Shown here one piece after another: positions 36,639-51,000 of a stretch of DNA of 64,000 nt. Every line of letters starts with the position of its first letter. Positions within the stretch are counted from its first letter, which is position 1. A program made the position numbers and the translations under genes. The notes below the pieces were generated by a model. The model was not told the DNA's origin, made no database searches, and saw only the letters and a program-made list of their open reading frames with translations. The stretch is from NCBI RefSeq assembly GCF_051020975.1, contig NC_135042.1, positions 4,673,888 to 4,737,887 of the forward strand, in the 5' to 3' direction. The stretch comes from Osmia lignaria lignaria. Its lineage: Eukaryota > Arthropoda > Insecta > Hymenoptera > Megachilidae.

Positions 36639-39600
36639 CGTCGTCGATACACGTGGCAAAGGGCGTCGTTCAACAATTTGTTCACCTTCAGAAAAGACAT
36701 AAGGGGAGGCGTGCTATCGCCGAGACGATACGTGTCATTGTATCGTGTTTAATCGATAAGCCATTCAGGGGCACGAGAACCCCACGAGTTGCTCGATTCC
36801 AGCTATAAGAATCGCCATTATCGAGCGTCTGCTACCGTTTCTCCTTCAGGTGGTACTCTTTTTATTTGCCACGTTTATCGGCCAGAAAGATACAGTCTCA
36901 TGATTTTCTTCCGTAGCTCCCCAAGGGCTCGTGAGTCGAATCAGGAGGCGATCGCGTCGAAGACGACAGGATCACGCAGGACACGCTACTTATCGTGACG
37001 AGTATCCACCGAGAACGCGTTATCCGCATTCGTTCCGATCGGATCTATCAAATCGCGTGATAAGGGCCACTACGGGGATAACAATTGGCCGGGAACACGC
37101 TCTTCCACCCGTGTGTGTTTACGATTATCGTCGGCCGCATTTCAGGTTAATAGCAACGTGCTCCACTTTGAATCCACAGAGAATCTTTCACCTTCTTAAA
37201 GAGTTACTCTTTTTAGTTTCAACCAGACTACATAACTGCTTTCCTTAGTTAAAATTTACCATTTTAAAAATATTTTTAGTCATTTTGAAGTAGATGCAAG
37301 AAGAATATAGACAATTGAAATAAGGAAGGCAAAGAAGGCTTATCACTTCATTATGGACACCTGCAATTTGAAACGTTTGTTTGTTAGAAAAATATTGAGA
37401 TTATAGAAGGTCACTCATAATGCAGCGATAAGGTATTGCAGTTGGGTATGTTTCCTAATGCACTTTGCATGTTGATAACGTATTATTGATCACCTTATCA
37501 GAACCTAGCCGCATGTGTCTCCCTTTCTTCTAATACTTGTAACAACTGTGAATGACTTTCTTTAACTTTCACAGGGTTCGTGCTTGTTATTCACGAGTTT
37601 GGCTCCGAATCAAATCCAGAGTAGCCCAGTTTATCAATGTTGGGTCCACGGTAAACAACCTGATCGAAGATTCTCTTGGATTCTATCTAGTGTATCAACT
37701 AGTTCCGTGTATTTTCCACTGATAGAAAGTCTATCCAAAGGAGTCAGACAGGCTGATGTTGACGAGCGGAAAGTTTCCAGTTGAAGCACCGTGGTCCGAC
37801 TGAACGACGCTGTTTTTCGGCCGTGCAACGATATAAAAGTTTCATGACTGCTACGAGGGGAGCAGCTGGTGCACTGCACACGACAGTGACCACCGCGGAA
37901 GCCGTACACCTAGGCTTCTCTCCCCCTTTTCTAAACGTATTACACCGTTCAGTCACGTTGAGTTCTGCAGCCATTTAAGCGGCGCACATAATTGACAGCC
38001 GGGGACACTGTTTTCTTGACGGGGACACCCTCGACTGCCCTGGCCCGGTTGAATCAATGCTCCCTCCCTCGTACGAATGATCGAAAACGACAGCTAGACT
38101 CTATCCGTTCCCCACAGTTCAACGTAAGGGTAACCTACTTTGTGAATTCGTGTCGACGTCCTGTTACTTATGTATTTATATGTTACCTTGAGTCATACCT
38201 GAAGAGGTCTTTGAAGGCTGTAGACTTCAAGGTTTCCATCTCTTGAACAATGTTGCTTGATTTCATGCAACCATTATCATTTTTACCATTGATTTATTGT
38301 TATTCTATCTTGTTTACCAAACACTGATTGATGATATTTGTTACAAGAATTGAATCGTTGGTCTAGAACTCGTTAAACGGCGATCATTTTTGGCAAGCAA
38401 AACTGGGACGTTCGAAAAGACAATTTGGCTGGGCTGTTTTTTTAGAAATGGAAATTTAGGAAGATTGATATGATTTATTCAATGATCTTTGAGCGTTGGA
38501 ATGGATGTGTTTTGCTCAGTCAAGTTATTATCTTTGTTTTAAAAATGAAGCAATTAGGAACAGGATGTCGACAAAATTTTATTAGTTTTTAAATATAAAG
38601 TTTTTAACTACGTTTTTAACCCTTAGACAAAGACGCGGCCTAATCGACAACCAAGGTCCCATTTCCTCAGAGGAAAGAAATATGTGACAAAGTCTAGCCC
38701 ATTGCTAATTATCAGATTATGAACAAATGTGATCGAAGGTGACAGGGCACCAAGGTTCCTCGCCTAAAAAAAGAACGACCTAGTTTGAGGCCTCGAACTT
38801 CTGCCCCGTTCATCCCATTATCTAGTGATACTTAAAATTTAAGCCTCGAATCAAAGAAAATAGAATACTTGTGTATAAAAATTTTATTAATTTTAAAGAT
38901 AATATTTTCATACATTTATATCTCTATACAAATATTTATAAAAAATTTCTTGATTGTGATTAATATTGGAAATTTTCCAATTTTTTTAATTCCCGCTTGA
39001 GGGAATGTTGGTTGTTCGAATTATTTCTTCGACGAAGAAAGAGAGGGAGCCTCGATGATTTCTCGCTGCCGTTCCCGGTATTCCAGGGCACCGAGTATCG
39101 ACTAGACTCGGTTCGAACATCGAGGAACCACTCTCCTGAATTGTTCAATTTATTAGCGTAGTCGTGGTTGAAAATCTAGAGCAAACTATGAGGATAACTG
39201 GCGTGGGTCGGGCGTCTATAAATTGACTCCTAGACTTCGAAACTTGAGATTCCAGCCACGGAGAGCATCAGTTCGAAGGAGGTCGTTCTTGAACTGCTTC
39301 GATCTGTATGACTGGTTGCTCGACTTAAGCGCCAAGGGGTTCTTCCTTTCGACGAATAAATAGTTTTCTTTATTTATTTCTTTTTCATATACTTCAAGAT
39401 GAAATTATAATTTAAGCTAGCTATTAAATAATAATTACGTATACTTAAAATAATATTAGTAGATTTTAGCTAAGTTTAATTAATATTGATTAATGGAATC
39501 TTCGGCGTCCTTTTCGTGGTATTCAAAGTGTGCCAATTTCTGACAATCAGCTCTGTTAAATAGCGATTACTATGAAATCACGTAATTTCACATTCCTCGT

Positions 39601-39829
39601 GAAATTTCTCTTAGTTAGACCATTTCTCCGAAGAGTTTCCGTTTTCTTCGCAGCGAGCCCACGTTAAGGGTAATCAGTGCAATTAAGGACAACGATTACT
39701 CGAGACGAGCCTTTATTGTTTTTACGCAATGGAAGGATTTTAATTAAGAGCCACGATAATGCGCGTCGCGTATGATTTTCTTCTTCGCGATGAAATCATC
39801 AGGCCGAGCATTATCGTAACAGGTCCGTG
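36639..39829. other. Spacer between boss and the lysyl oxidase gene
   Basis: The left end should hold the boss promoter. No gene is supported. A minus-strand frame at 38960-39175 sits directly after a fair splice acceptor (TTTGCTCTAG) and encodes 71 codons without an ATG start; see findings. On the + strand a TATAAA at 39217 is followed 53 bases later by an arthropod initiator-like ATCAGTT, but no frame follows. The rest is AT-rich and unremarkable. Confidence 0.45.
39712..39717 (-). terminator. Poly(A) signal for the lysyl oxidase gene
   Basis: TTTATT on the + strand (AATAAA on the minus strand), about 115 bases after the stop codon. Confidence 0.5.
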
Positions 39830-42800
39830 TCAAGGTCTGCCCATAGTGCAACTGTGCACCGTGGCAAATGTTTCCGTGTAGAGTAAACGACAGATTGCAG
39901 CGTTATTGTCGAACGACATCTCGCCCACTTTGAACTCCGGATTTACCGCGACCTGAAAACGTAAATATCGTTCGATTACGTACCATCCTATACGATATCG
40001 CGATTGCTCGGCTTCGCGACACGGCTTTATGGACCAGAACTACTCGGGCTCTATTTTATTCGAACTCTTGTTTCCTCTTACACAATCCTTCTTTACCCCA
40101 TTACAGTCCTCGTTAAGGATCAACGATGATGTCTCTTCTTTCGTTATCGACAATCTTACGCAATCGTTTTTCTTTTCAGGGAAAAGATAGAACCTAAGTA
40201 CCGTGCGTCGCCGACTTTCCGGACGGATCCTTAGAAAAGATAGAAAAGCATATTGCGAGGAGTGACTAGAGATCCTTAAGTCCTTGAATGTACAGCCTAA
40301 GTCCTAAATCCTTGGTATGTATAGAAATTCATAATTTGAGATATAACAACGTCCATTTATTTTCTCGTATAGAATGACAACAGATAAATCGATCATCCCT
40401 CAACTTACCTTGAAGACGTATTCACCAGGTTGAAGTTCCGATATGTCCACCCACTGGCAATCGATATTGTGTTTGTATATGTCGCTACAGTTGACGGAGA
40501 TGCCTTGATCCCCGTAATTGGCGCATTTGTACCTGAAATCGTGGGGGTGCAACGGTTTGCTTTAATTGGCACCCCAATTAGACGCGTCGCCGTGAGGAAG
40601 GACGAAAAAATCATTTCAATTTGTACTATCATTCGTCGTGTACACGCGGCAAAAGCTGAGAAAAGCAAAGCAAACCCCCGGCTCGTTTTGCTAACGAGAC
40701 TAATTACACGTTTACCTCGCCTTCACTCCGTCCAAGCATTGATTGTCCTCCAGGCAGAAAGACGCTTTGTGACCCTCAGCCAGCCTGTTCCCGTTCTTGT
40801 CTAATACGTCGAACGTGGCGAACACCTCCATCGAGTGGTAATGCCTGTCGTTAACAAAGTATAATGTGGAATTAACGATCGTGCTTAGGCTTCCATCATG
40901 ATCGTCGTTCGCACTTTGATACGGAACGATGATAAAACGATCGATCCTGGGGAAAGGGATAAGACACAGCAGGATCGTTGCCAGGGAAAACGAACTTCGC
41001 CAGGGACATTATCCTTGGAAGTGGCATCGATTTCGTCGAAGTCGTTAACACGTTCACTGCTACAGTTATAAGGGTCGTGATGTATAATATCGTATGTTCG
41101 ATATAACAAGTAGGTACTAACTCTTGTTATAGGTAAATATTAACAGATAATTAGATTTAAATATTGATCCATTTCGATTTGAGACTAATCATATTTCATT
41201 TTAGGACACTGGAATTGAAATGTCTTCTACTGGTGTATTTAACAAGTTGACTATCAGAATGAAGATGAACTTATGTATTAAAAAACTTGAGCATCAACTT
41301 GTTTGATTTGAAAGTCAAGATGAATTTTTGTTGGATCAAAAGTTTCTTAACATTTTCACAATTGTATTTTAAATACACTCCTCGCTTATTATAAGTTTGA
41401 CGTGAAAAATATGAAACTTCCTGTCAGATTGTTTTCGTTTCTATGGATCAACAACTCTGTTAATCAATTTTGAGAGAAGAACGGAGCAGCAGAACAGCCG
41501 TGGCTTTCAATGAGAGCGGGATTGACGTCACGAACAAAGTTATCTTACAACTTAAAACCATCAACGCAACGTTTTTTCGTCTGGCCAATATTTCCACGCT
41601 TTCGAAAGCAACGCAGATGGTTAAATGCCATTTCCAGAGAACGAAACGCCTCCGCGTTAGACTGTCGAAGATTCAAAATTAGTTACAACGAAGCACAGAC
41701 GGCGAATTGCCAACAGGATCGAAACGATATTACTTTTTTTTTTTTTTCTTTTCTTTTCTACTCTCTTCCTTCTCGTGATTGTTTTATAAAATGGCTTGCA
41801 AGCCGGTTGCCAGACAGGGATAATAACCTGGAGAAATTGTAGCAGACAACGAAGTTCTCGCATTTAACTTCGAGCCAACAGCGGTCGGGTTATAATAACG
41901 AACGGAAAAGCTTCCATATTTCTTTTCAAAATGAAATCGAATCGTTTCTGTAAATGATTCTTGAAAGTAATACAATGTTTAGAATTTGAAAATTTATGAT
42001 ACAATTTCATGAATATTTTTAATAATGGTTTATCACTCACATGTGGCACATATGCCACTCCCATAGGTGTTTCGGGACAGAGGGTCGAAAGTCCGCAGTA
42101 CCGGCGTTCAAGATCCTCGCTGTGAATCGAAGGAGCCTTCTGGTCTCCAGGTGCCAATTCTCCGACTCTTTTTGAATTTTGTATGCTTGGGAACCGACGC
42201 AATTCTCTTCCATGGCACACTGGAGCCAATATAGTTGTCTATCTTCCAGATGGGCGGTACGCATCAACTCTATATGGTCAAAGACAAGATCTGGCATCTC
42301 TTTGAGACATACTACACTTGCGACATTTTCTGTAGACCCTGTAGACAGAGAATAATTGAAGGTATCCAAAATTTATCATCCCTTCTGTTCACATTTCTTT
42401 AGATATCATTTTTCTAATCTATGGAAGTTTTTTGTTTGGAAATTCATTTCTATCTTTTTTCAGCGAAACCTTTGCTCCTTCTTCATTATGATACCTTCTC
42501 GCCTACCTGGACATTCTAGAATCTTGTCGTGCAGACAGTCTATCAGGCTATTCTCGTCTCCGTGACACTGCACACCAGTGAGAGAGATCGGTATCCTTTG
42601 GCCGCCGAAAAAGTTCGTCTGGACGGCGTCGGAGGCGTAACCAAGGCCCAATTGTCTACAAACCACGGCCGCTTCGAACAGGGACCAACCATCGCCGCAG
42701 AGAACACCCCAATCTGAAATGAAATTAGTCTCGAGCTTCTTCTCGCTTGGAATAATCTTGAAAGAAAAAAGCGATACCATTTATTAGAACAACGACTAGG

Positions 42801-45081
42801 TAACATATTTTCAATCGCCAACGCCTCTCACCGATAGACAAAGAGACACGTTGCACGCGACACGCCATTTCTAATCGCAACAATCCAATTTACCTTCACG
42901 CCACGGACACGTATCGACATTAGCGTTACCTGAATGTCCAAGTTTGACCTCGACTCTACCCTCGCCGTGGACTCGTCCACCGGCCAGCCTTATCGCCATT
43001 CCCCTCTGATGGACATCCTTGATTCTCTGCTTCTCCGGCTTCCTTTTGCCCTTCGTTTTACCTCTTATCGCCTCCTCTTCGCCCCGGCCGCAAATTACAC
43101 CTGCAGCCTCGCTGTTCTCGCAGTCGGACGTACCCCATCCGTCGAAACGACACTTGGATAACTCGTCCTCGCTGCCGTCGCAGTACACGTTGTCCATCCA
43201 ATACATTCCTAAACGGATAACAGTATATCTATCATGTCTTTTGAAATTTTTAGAACGTTGTAAATTTAATCCTTTGCCGTTCAATTTGAAAGAAGATATT
43301 TCATCGTTTAACATCGAACGTGGAATTAAAGGTGCAACCTTCGAATACTTTTAACGCGACTAGGGTAAGGCGGGGTCAATTTGACCTCGATTAATAGGAA
43401 CAGGTGAAAGATACGTGGCTGCAGTTACGTTTATGTTAAATTGATTCATCGATTATCGGCGGTTCCATTATTTTGCATTTCTATCAGCGAATTACATCGC
43501 GAGACTTTACAAAGAAAAATTTCAATCTGTTTGATGTACGTTTCTGCGCGCTGCAAGAGAAACTGCAAAGGATTAATTTACTTTAATATAAATGAGAAGA
43601 GATTAGGATTAAACAGAGGGATGAACGTTTTATACTTAATCGACTTGGTTCTTTTTTTTCTTTCATTTTAATAATCAGCTGATATTTCTCTGTCGCAGAA
43701 AACGTTCCCGTTTATTTCCGTTCACGTGGCAGATAGGGAGGAAGTATTGACTAGGACGAAGAGACAATATTATCTCACTTCTGGCCTGACCGAAGTGACC
43801 GTTCGTCGTTGGTTTAATTGCACCGTCGAAGCCTAATTGCCTGCAAACCACATTGGCCTCCAAGTAATCCCATTCGTCGTCGCATATACTGCCCCATTTC
43901 CCCTCGTGAAGTATTTCCACGTTTCCTGCATAATCAATCGAATTATGATCTTAGCACATCAGTTTTCCGTTTCCTGTACGGGTCAGGGTAAAGTTTAGAG
44001 AACATCACGGAAATTAGTCGATTAAAAGGGTCCTCGACGGTTCATTGGAATTGCGATTATTTAAGATAAGGTATTTTTAATAAAAGTTGTGGGTGGATCA
44101 CTGCAGAGATGGTGGTTGATCTTCTTCAAAATTTAATAAAGAATAAAAAATTTTAAAGAGCTTGATGCATTACAGGTTTTCACGGGAATCGAAGCGAAGA
44201 AGTTGGAATCGGGAAGAACGAATAAGAAAGCAGAAGAAAGGAGGCACGGAATGTAATATCCAATGGATGGGTAATAAAAATTGACACGCGAACGTCTGGG
44301 ATGGATTCTATCCTGTTTTATGGTGCAATTCGACGATGCTCGTATCCCATCTCGTGGCTCGCGGTACCGTGGCTGCGTGACGTTTACTACCACCACGGTA
44401 ACACACAGTCGTTGACATAAATCATCCTCGAGTTGACCCCTTTTTAATCGCCATTACACAACGTCCACGAGAAAACGCCTGATGAAACCGCAACGTTTCA
44501 CGTAAGTCATCTATTCCTAGATAGCGTGTGCTTTTATTTTATCGCGAAACGCCTGACACGCGAAGCCAGCCTGCCTGCCCTTCACCCACCTACAACTTTC
44601 AATTTTATTCTTCCATCTTATCGTTCGTATTTAGAAACGCGCTGTTAATGTAAATTATAGATAATTATCTATTTTTTATTTCTATTAGTAATCTAAGATT
44701 AAATTCGACACTTTTCATTCATGAATTTGAATTTTTAGGTTCCATATGGCGACGTCCATTCAACGTAAGATCAACGACGCCTCGGATGATCGATAGAAAA
44801 TTTCATAGCTTCGAAGATTCTTTCTATTTAAGATTGAAACACCTTAAATTTGTCCTTTTTTTACCTTCGTGTCCACCCTCACCACCTACGAGTTTCACCG
44901 CGCCCTCCTGTTTCTTTAACTTCCGGACGTCCTTGCGGAGCTTCTTCACCATTCGCGCCTTTTTCTCGCGAACCTTGTCCAAGGTATTATTGTATGCATT
45001 GCACACATCTGCCAGGATCAATATAATTAAGAAGCCGACGAAAATGAGCCTCCTCCAGTTCATCGTCCACCTCGTCGTCAT
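39830..45081 (-). CDS. Lysyl oxidase homolog with two SRCR domains (LOXL2-like)
   Basis: Eight coding exons give 507 residues: 44865-45081, 43779-43925, 42930-43208, 42507-42713, 42041-42338, 40716-40844, 40409-40532, 39830-39952. The enzyme oxidises lysines of collagen-like matrix proteins to allysine. A signal or anchor helix (about 10-30) is followed by a basic helix and two SRCR domains (about 62-160 and 190-297), each with the VVCRQLG core. A Lys/Arg-rich linker with GKRK between them could be cleaved. In the catalytic domain (about 298-507) WEWHMCHMHYHSM supplies the copper histidines H382, H384 and H386. K409 in EGHKASFC and Y445 in CSDIY match the residues that form the lysyl tyrosylquinone cofactor, so the enzyme should be active. 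DCQWVDI and the C-terminal NNAAICRLLY are typical. Vertebrate LOXL2 has four SRCR domains; two is the usual insect state. Confidence 0.92.
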
Positions 45082-48000
45082 TGTTCAACCACTAACATGA
45101 AAAGTAATCTAACGATCCTTCACCGTGATATTATCAATCATTCTCCTACTGATCTCTAAATATTTTACAGATCGTAATCAGGGATGGTGTTAAAATCACG
45201 CCACGTGTATTTCGTTTACCGAGTATCACGGGATACCGATGCTCGTTACGTCGATCACGCGATGGAATATGTGTTTGCTTCCAGCTGGAAGGCGAGAGGC
45301 GGTCTCGAAGAGTTACGCGTCTACAGTGGAACACTTTGGACGATCGGCACATGGTAGATCGCTTTTTCTAGCCTCCCTTCCTTTTCCTTCTCCTCGTGGG
45401 ATCCGGGGATCCGACGGCTAGCATCAAGTTGATGGAATTAGCAGATTTCCGCAATTTCATTGATTAGCTTGTTTGCCAAGGTTTGTTTTATCAAGATCAA
45501 TTTACCCAACGACTCTAAAGAGATTTTAAATCGTTATCAGGAATATTAATAAAAGACAGATATTTTTAGCAGGAAAATTTAGATGAAAATTCAGATATCA
45601 TTCAAGAAACTCTGGATAGATAATTTTTTAACATTTCAGTTAATCAGTTTAGTGATTCGTCGTTTTTATTGACGTTTCTTAAGGCTCCTCGAGTGTTTGA
45701 CAAACGAGAAGCGATCGGCAACGCAATCCAATCCCTCTTTACCTCGGCTCAAAGCAGTGCACGTTCCAGGATGACGAAGGAAGCTTTCAGCAGGATTTTT
45801 CGAATTCCTTCGATACGATCGTTCAAAGTTTCGACGGTTGTTCGCGTTCCGTTATCGCTTCTATAAGACGGTTCAAAAAGCGAGCTCGTGCAGGGGCTTT
45901 TTTTCTTCGAATCCAACAGGAGCTCGAGTGTCGTCAGTCGGCGGCGAGCAAGGCAATTCGATCTGAAGAAAAAGATCTGAAGCTTAGAAGAAAGCCAGCG
46001 TGGAGTGTGGCTTGCGGAGTGTGGTTCTCGTTACTCGATACACCGGTCTCCTCGTATCGTTTGCACAATCGCGGGTCACCGATCGTTTATAGATAATGTA
46101 CTATGAAAAAAACACGGGAAGAATCGTAAGACCGTTGTTACTCGGAAGTTTAACTAACGAAGCTTTCAATTTTCAGCTGAACGAGTCGTCGGGAGGAGGA
46201 TTAACAAATTCGGAGCGTGAAATATGCAAAAAAGATGATGATGAATTTCATAGACAAGAGGCTGGATGAGCTGGTTCGCTTCGTTCAAACTTTTTCACCG
46301 TTCTCCACTTGTTCGTGACCTCACCGTCGCCAGCCGGACGAGGACGAAGCAAAAAATCGGCATAATTCAAGTAACAGGCTGCTTTTGACATGGTTCGTTT
46401 CGTCGCGTAACACGACCAACCAATTATCGTAAGCTATTAGTGAAAACGACCCACGGCTAAATTCTTGACATACTTCTGATATGAGGCATACTTGTGTTAG
46501 GGGTGATGGCGAGGGATGAAGAAGAGCTTCTTAAATCCGCACGGTACTCGAACGAAAGCCGACCGAAATTTCACGGCACAGCTGAAAATTAAACCGGGAA
46601 CGATGTGATTTAGGAGGAAATTTTTATTTCACCCCTGCTGAAACGCGTCCCAATTATATTTGGACAGGTGAGGTGATATTTTAGAACATTTTTAATTAAT
46701 AACATTGTTGTTATAGAAAGGAAGGAAAGGTTTATTAAATTTCAAAGATAAATTACAAAATTGCATACGTGAGAAAAAAAAAACTGGATCGCCTTTTTGC
46801 CTCGGCAGCAATAATGAATATCGTAAATCGTGGTGTCTCGTGTAACTCGCTATATCGCGACCAGTTGAATTATAGTTCTCGATGCCTTCTAACCGCAACC
46901 GCAACCATTAATGACATACATGACTGATACACCAGATGCATTGTTGCTCCAGCCTTGCTTCTTGGATTGTTCGTTCTTGCGTATGCGAAGGGGATAATTT
47001 TAGCGCGGTACGTACGTGAAAAACGCGCGGCAACTTTGCTAGCAGTAGTACGCGCCGCGTCATCTCACGTTGGAGATTTCAACAGATACTACACGGTACT
47101 ATACGATGTGTCTATTTCCTTCTTTTTGTCCTTTTTCAAAATGCCTCGATTACGTGTACGATCTACCGTGCAGTTGTTTATGAAAGGCTGGTGAATAGTA
47201 AGCTCTGCGGGTGGCAGCAAGTAAATTACAGTGACTCGCTTCTTTTACCGATCTGTATAGCGCTAACATTTTTATTTTTCTAAATTATTGTTTTCTTTAT
47301 GCAGAATGAATTTGCTGTAACGTATTAACGGTAATTGCATACCAGTTGCTATGAATGCATTAGAGGAAATACAAATTAATTATTTATTTAAACAAATTAA
47401 TAACGCTACAGTATAAATGTTCCATGCTGATGCAATTTAAATTCGCTTGCAAATCCTGCTATTATCAAACGTGGCTTTAAACGGGGACGCTTCCGTACAA
47501 AAAACCTTTTTTTTCTTTTTAATGTGGCTTAATCAACTCATTTAGCATTTATACTCGAGACTGAACGATTTGAAATTAAAAATGAACCATCTTTTAGTTC
47601 AAACTTCGATTATATCGAATCTCAGTGGTTGCGTTCAAATTTACCGCGCGAACCATGAGTCTAGATGGCGGACGCGAAGATTGCACCCGCAGTCGGTATC
47701 TGAAGACGAACCTAGGGACTCTACCACGCCCAATCGGAGTCGTCCGCGCGTCTATCCTCGTCTCTGTCGCACCGATTCGGGTGGAGGCGTCGTCCTCGGT
47801 GTCCCAACATGTCCCCTCCACCTAACCTCTTCATCCGTGGCGGTGCATCGCGACTCGAAACGGAGCATGCCAGTCAGTCGGTTTTTATCCAGCGGACGGG
47901 ACGGTGCGTGGCGGTCTGGTGCGAGTGGCAGCAGCGGGTTCATATGATCGGACAGTACGAACCGTCCCTGGCTGCGTTGTGAAAACGGAAAAAAAAAACA

Positions 48001-51000
48001 CCCACGGTTTTAATCGCGATTCCGTCAACACGATCGAGCCGTTTCGTTCGCCTGTGACGTTTCATCGAACGGATCCAAAGAGTGTGTGATACCGTTCCTC
48101 GTGGCCGGGAAGGATCGAAAGCTACCACCGGAGGTGCAGCGGTCGGCCATTGCGCTTTCTTCGTGTCGCCGTTCAGACCGCGCGGTGCTCTGCTATCGGT
48201 GTGTGTTACATTCTACCGGGTGTACAGAAACCATACGTGTGCCTCCCTTCTCTAACCCGGTGTTGCCCTACCCCTGTTGAAAAGCATCGTAAGATCGTTT
48301 ACGCCCGTCTCGTGTTTCAAGAAACGACGTATCGCACCGACTCGTGCCTCCGTGACGTGCGAGACACCACACGCTCCGTCGGTAACGGCGTCTCTCTCTT
48401 CGAATTGGTTCGTCTTCAACTTTCTTCCTTTTCTATCTTTTCAAAATGCATGCGTATCATTCTAAATTATATATCTCGTATTCTAGCGTACGATTAGATA
48501 ACATTTTTTTCATAGACGCGTCTCTATTCCGACATTTCAAGACTGTTCGCTCGCGTGTTGTCTCGCGTGACAAATTTTGAGACACCGGCGCGGCGTCTCG
48601 TGATCGCACGGTAGCCGACTCACGTTTCGATCACGAGAATATTTTAGGCGGGATTCTTTTCGAGCTCTCCTCGGTGAGTTTCTTTTATCTTTGTTTCAAA
48701 TGCACCTACGAGCAGGTGCCGGAAATCTTTTCTCGCCATCGGCGGTGCATTTAATTCATCTCGCGTATTTATTTCTCGTTATTCCCGGTTTCCATAAAAC
48801 AACTAGGGACAAACAGAAGCGCGAGCAACGCAGCCGGTGTCAAATTAAGCTGTTCGGTCGAAATACACCCGACGTAAGTGTTTTCAGTCTGCGACGGACA
48901 AAGGGTTCACTCTGTTCCCTAACGTTTGATTTCTCAATTTGATGCACACGCACAAGAGGCATTTTGTGCTCGGTGTACACGCGCTGTCAGTCACAAATGC
49001 GTCTCGATTCGCGGGCTAAGGATCGCTCGTTCGTTCTCCCTTTCAATGAACTCGCCCGCGCGGCCGCGGTGCCATCGGCGTTCATTGTCTCTCATTCAAT
49101 CGTCCCTTTTTCGTTGCCGTGCTTTCCGCATCCTTTCGTTACATCTAACCGCGTGCTTCTACCGGCATCTCTTCCTCCCTAACCTATCGTTACCATCAAA
49201 ATTCAGCTTTGTTTCGTGGGAAAAAGAAAAATAACCAGACTCCACGTAGACCCGTCGAGCGAGGTTTCCCTCCGACGCGCGACGGTCAGGTATATCGCCC
49301 GATATACATTTCGATTTTCATATATCGATTGTGAGACGTCGATGGTGTTGCATTGTTCGATGTTTACTTCTTACAAATTCTTTGACTTGCGTCAGACGGC
49401 AAATATAGGTAAACAATTTGCATCTCGACAATGGTAATTCGTTTGAAATTTTTCCATTAGATCACCGCTGGACGGGTTCCAATGTAGATATAATAAAAAT
49501 CAAGGATCTATCGTTATAATGAATCAATAACAACCCACGATGGCGTTGTAAATTCTCAATTTCCTTATCGACAATGTTATTTCTCAATATCTGAATGCTG
49601 ATATTTAAAAAATTCAAAATTGCTTTAAATAATCAGCAGAATATGAAGGGTTAGCTCCTCGTATTACTGGAAATTGCGTTACATGTTTTGTGTCATCAGG
49701 GCTTTTATCATTGTTTCTTGTCGCGCGTTGATCGCTGTTTCCTGTCCGAGACCTGTTCACGTTGATACGGAAGAATTAATTTTCTCTCTCTTCATCCGTT
49801 TTTCCTCTCCTGTCATTGTGTATTTTTTTTTATTTTTTACCCACTAACCTAATCGCTGGGGGTTAATAAGATAAACGAACGTTTATGCGTTTAGGGTTGA
49901 TATTCTATTTCTCATACCGATTTTCTCTCCAAAACCTCTCTCTCTCCTCTGCTTGGACGTCGTTGTTTCCGTTTGTCTCTGTCAGTTACGTTACCGATAT
50001 ACCGTTGGTTACGTATGAAACGCATTACCGACTGACACATCGGGAATGCTTTTAACGGTTATCAATGTCCCCTCCCCGTGTACGTACTCGGGACGAACTA
50101 CCACGATTGATCGATTATTGGCAGTTTCTATTTCCGCGTATAATCCTACCAGTCGACGGAAAATAAATATCATCTCGTAGTTTCTGGTGTCTCCGGCCAT
50201 TTATAAACCGTCCCCCAACACGCCTTTTATTTCCGCAAACAACGGATACCGCGATGGCCATACGCACCGCAAATATTGGATTAAATTTTTGTATTAGCGC
50301 GCGATATCGCGGTGACGATCGGTTATAATCTCGATTTCATACAAGCTGCACCCCGTTCTGCTATTTCGCGACGGAACACTTTTTATCTGGCTGGAAGATA
50401 CAGAATACGAGGAAAACCAGCGACTATCGTTATTTCCTTCGCAGTGGCGCGTTATTCATTTTTTTTTCCCTGTCGTTATCGTCGCCACTCGCCGCTTCCT
50501 AATCCGGTTTCGCAAAACCGGAATCGCGTCATCGAGAAAAATCGTTTAAAACCTTTAACGATTCCTCCCGTTCTCCGACTCCTTTTCCCTCCAGCCGTTA
50601 CTTAATTTAAAACTCATGTCAAATTATCTCGTTCGTTTGGCCGGTGTATTTTAATAGGATTTACCAGTCTGATACGGCAACTTGTAAAATCCACTCTGAC
50701 GAGAATCTATCTGGTTCGAATTTAATTCCATCGACACAGTCCGTCCAATGACTGTAACTCGGATTGAACGAAAGGGTTGGAAGGACGTATAGATTGAAAA
50801 TGGCTGAGTGATACGTTAACTAGACTCAAGTGGAGAACGTAGAATCTACAGGGTGGAATAAATGTACCTGCTCTATAATTTTACAATCTTCTAGAAAAAA
50901 TAGTAATTGCATAAATTGTAATAATTATATTTAAATTTATTCAATTTTTGAAAGTTTTATATGGATTTTAATTTTAATTTTTTTTCTAATTTAGATAGCT

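Noticed and set aside
39217..39272. TATAAA plus initiator as a promoter
   Set aside because: The 53-base spacing is too long for a TATA-initiator pair and no transcript unit follows.
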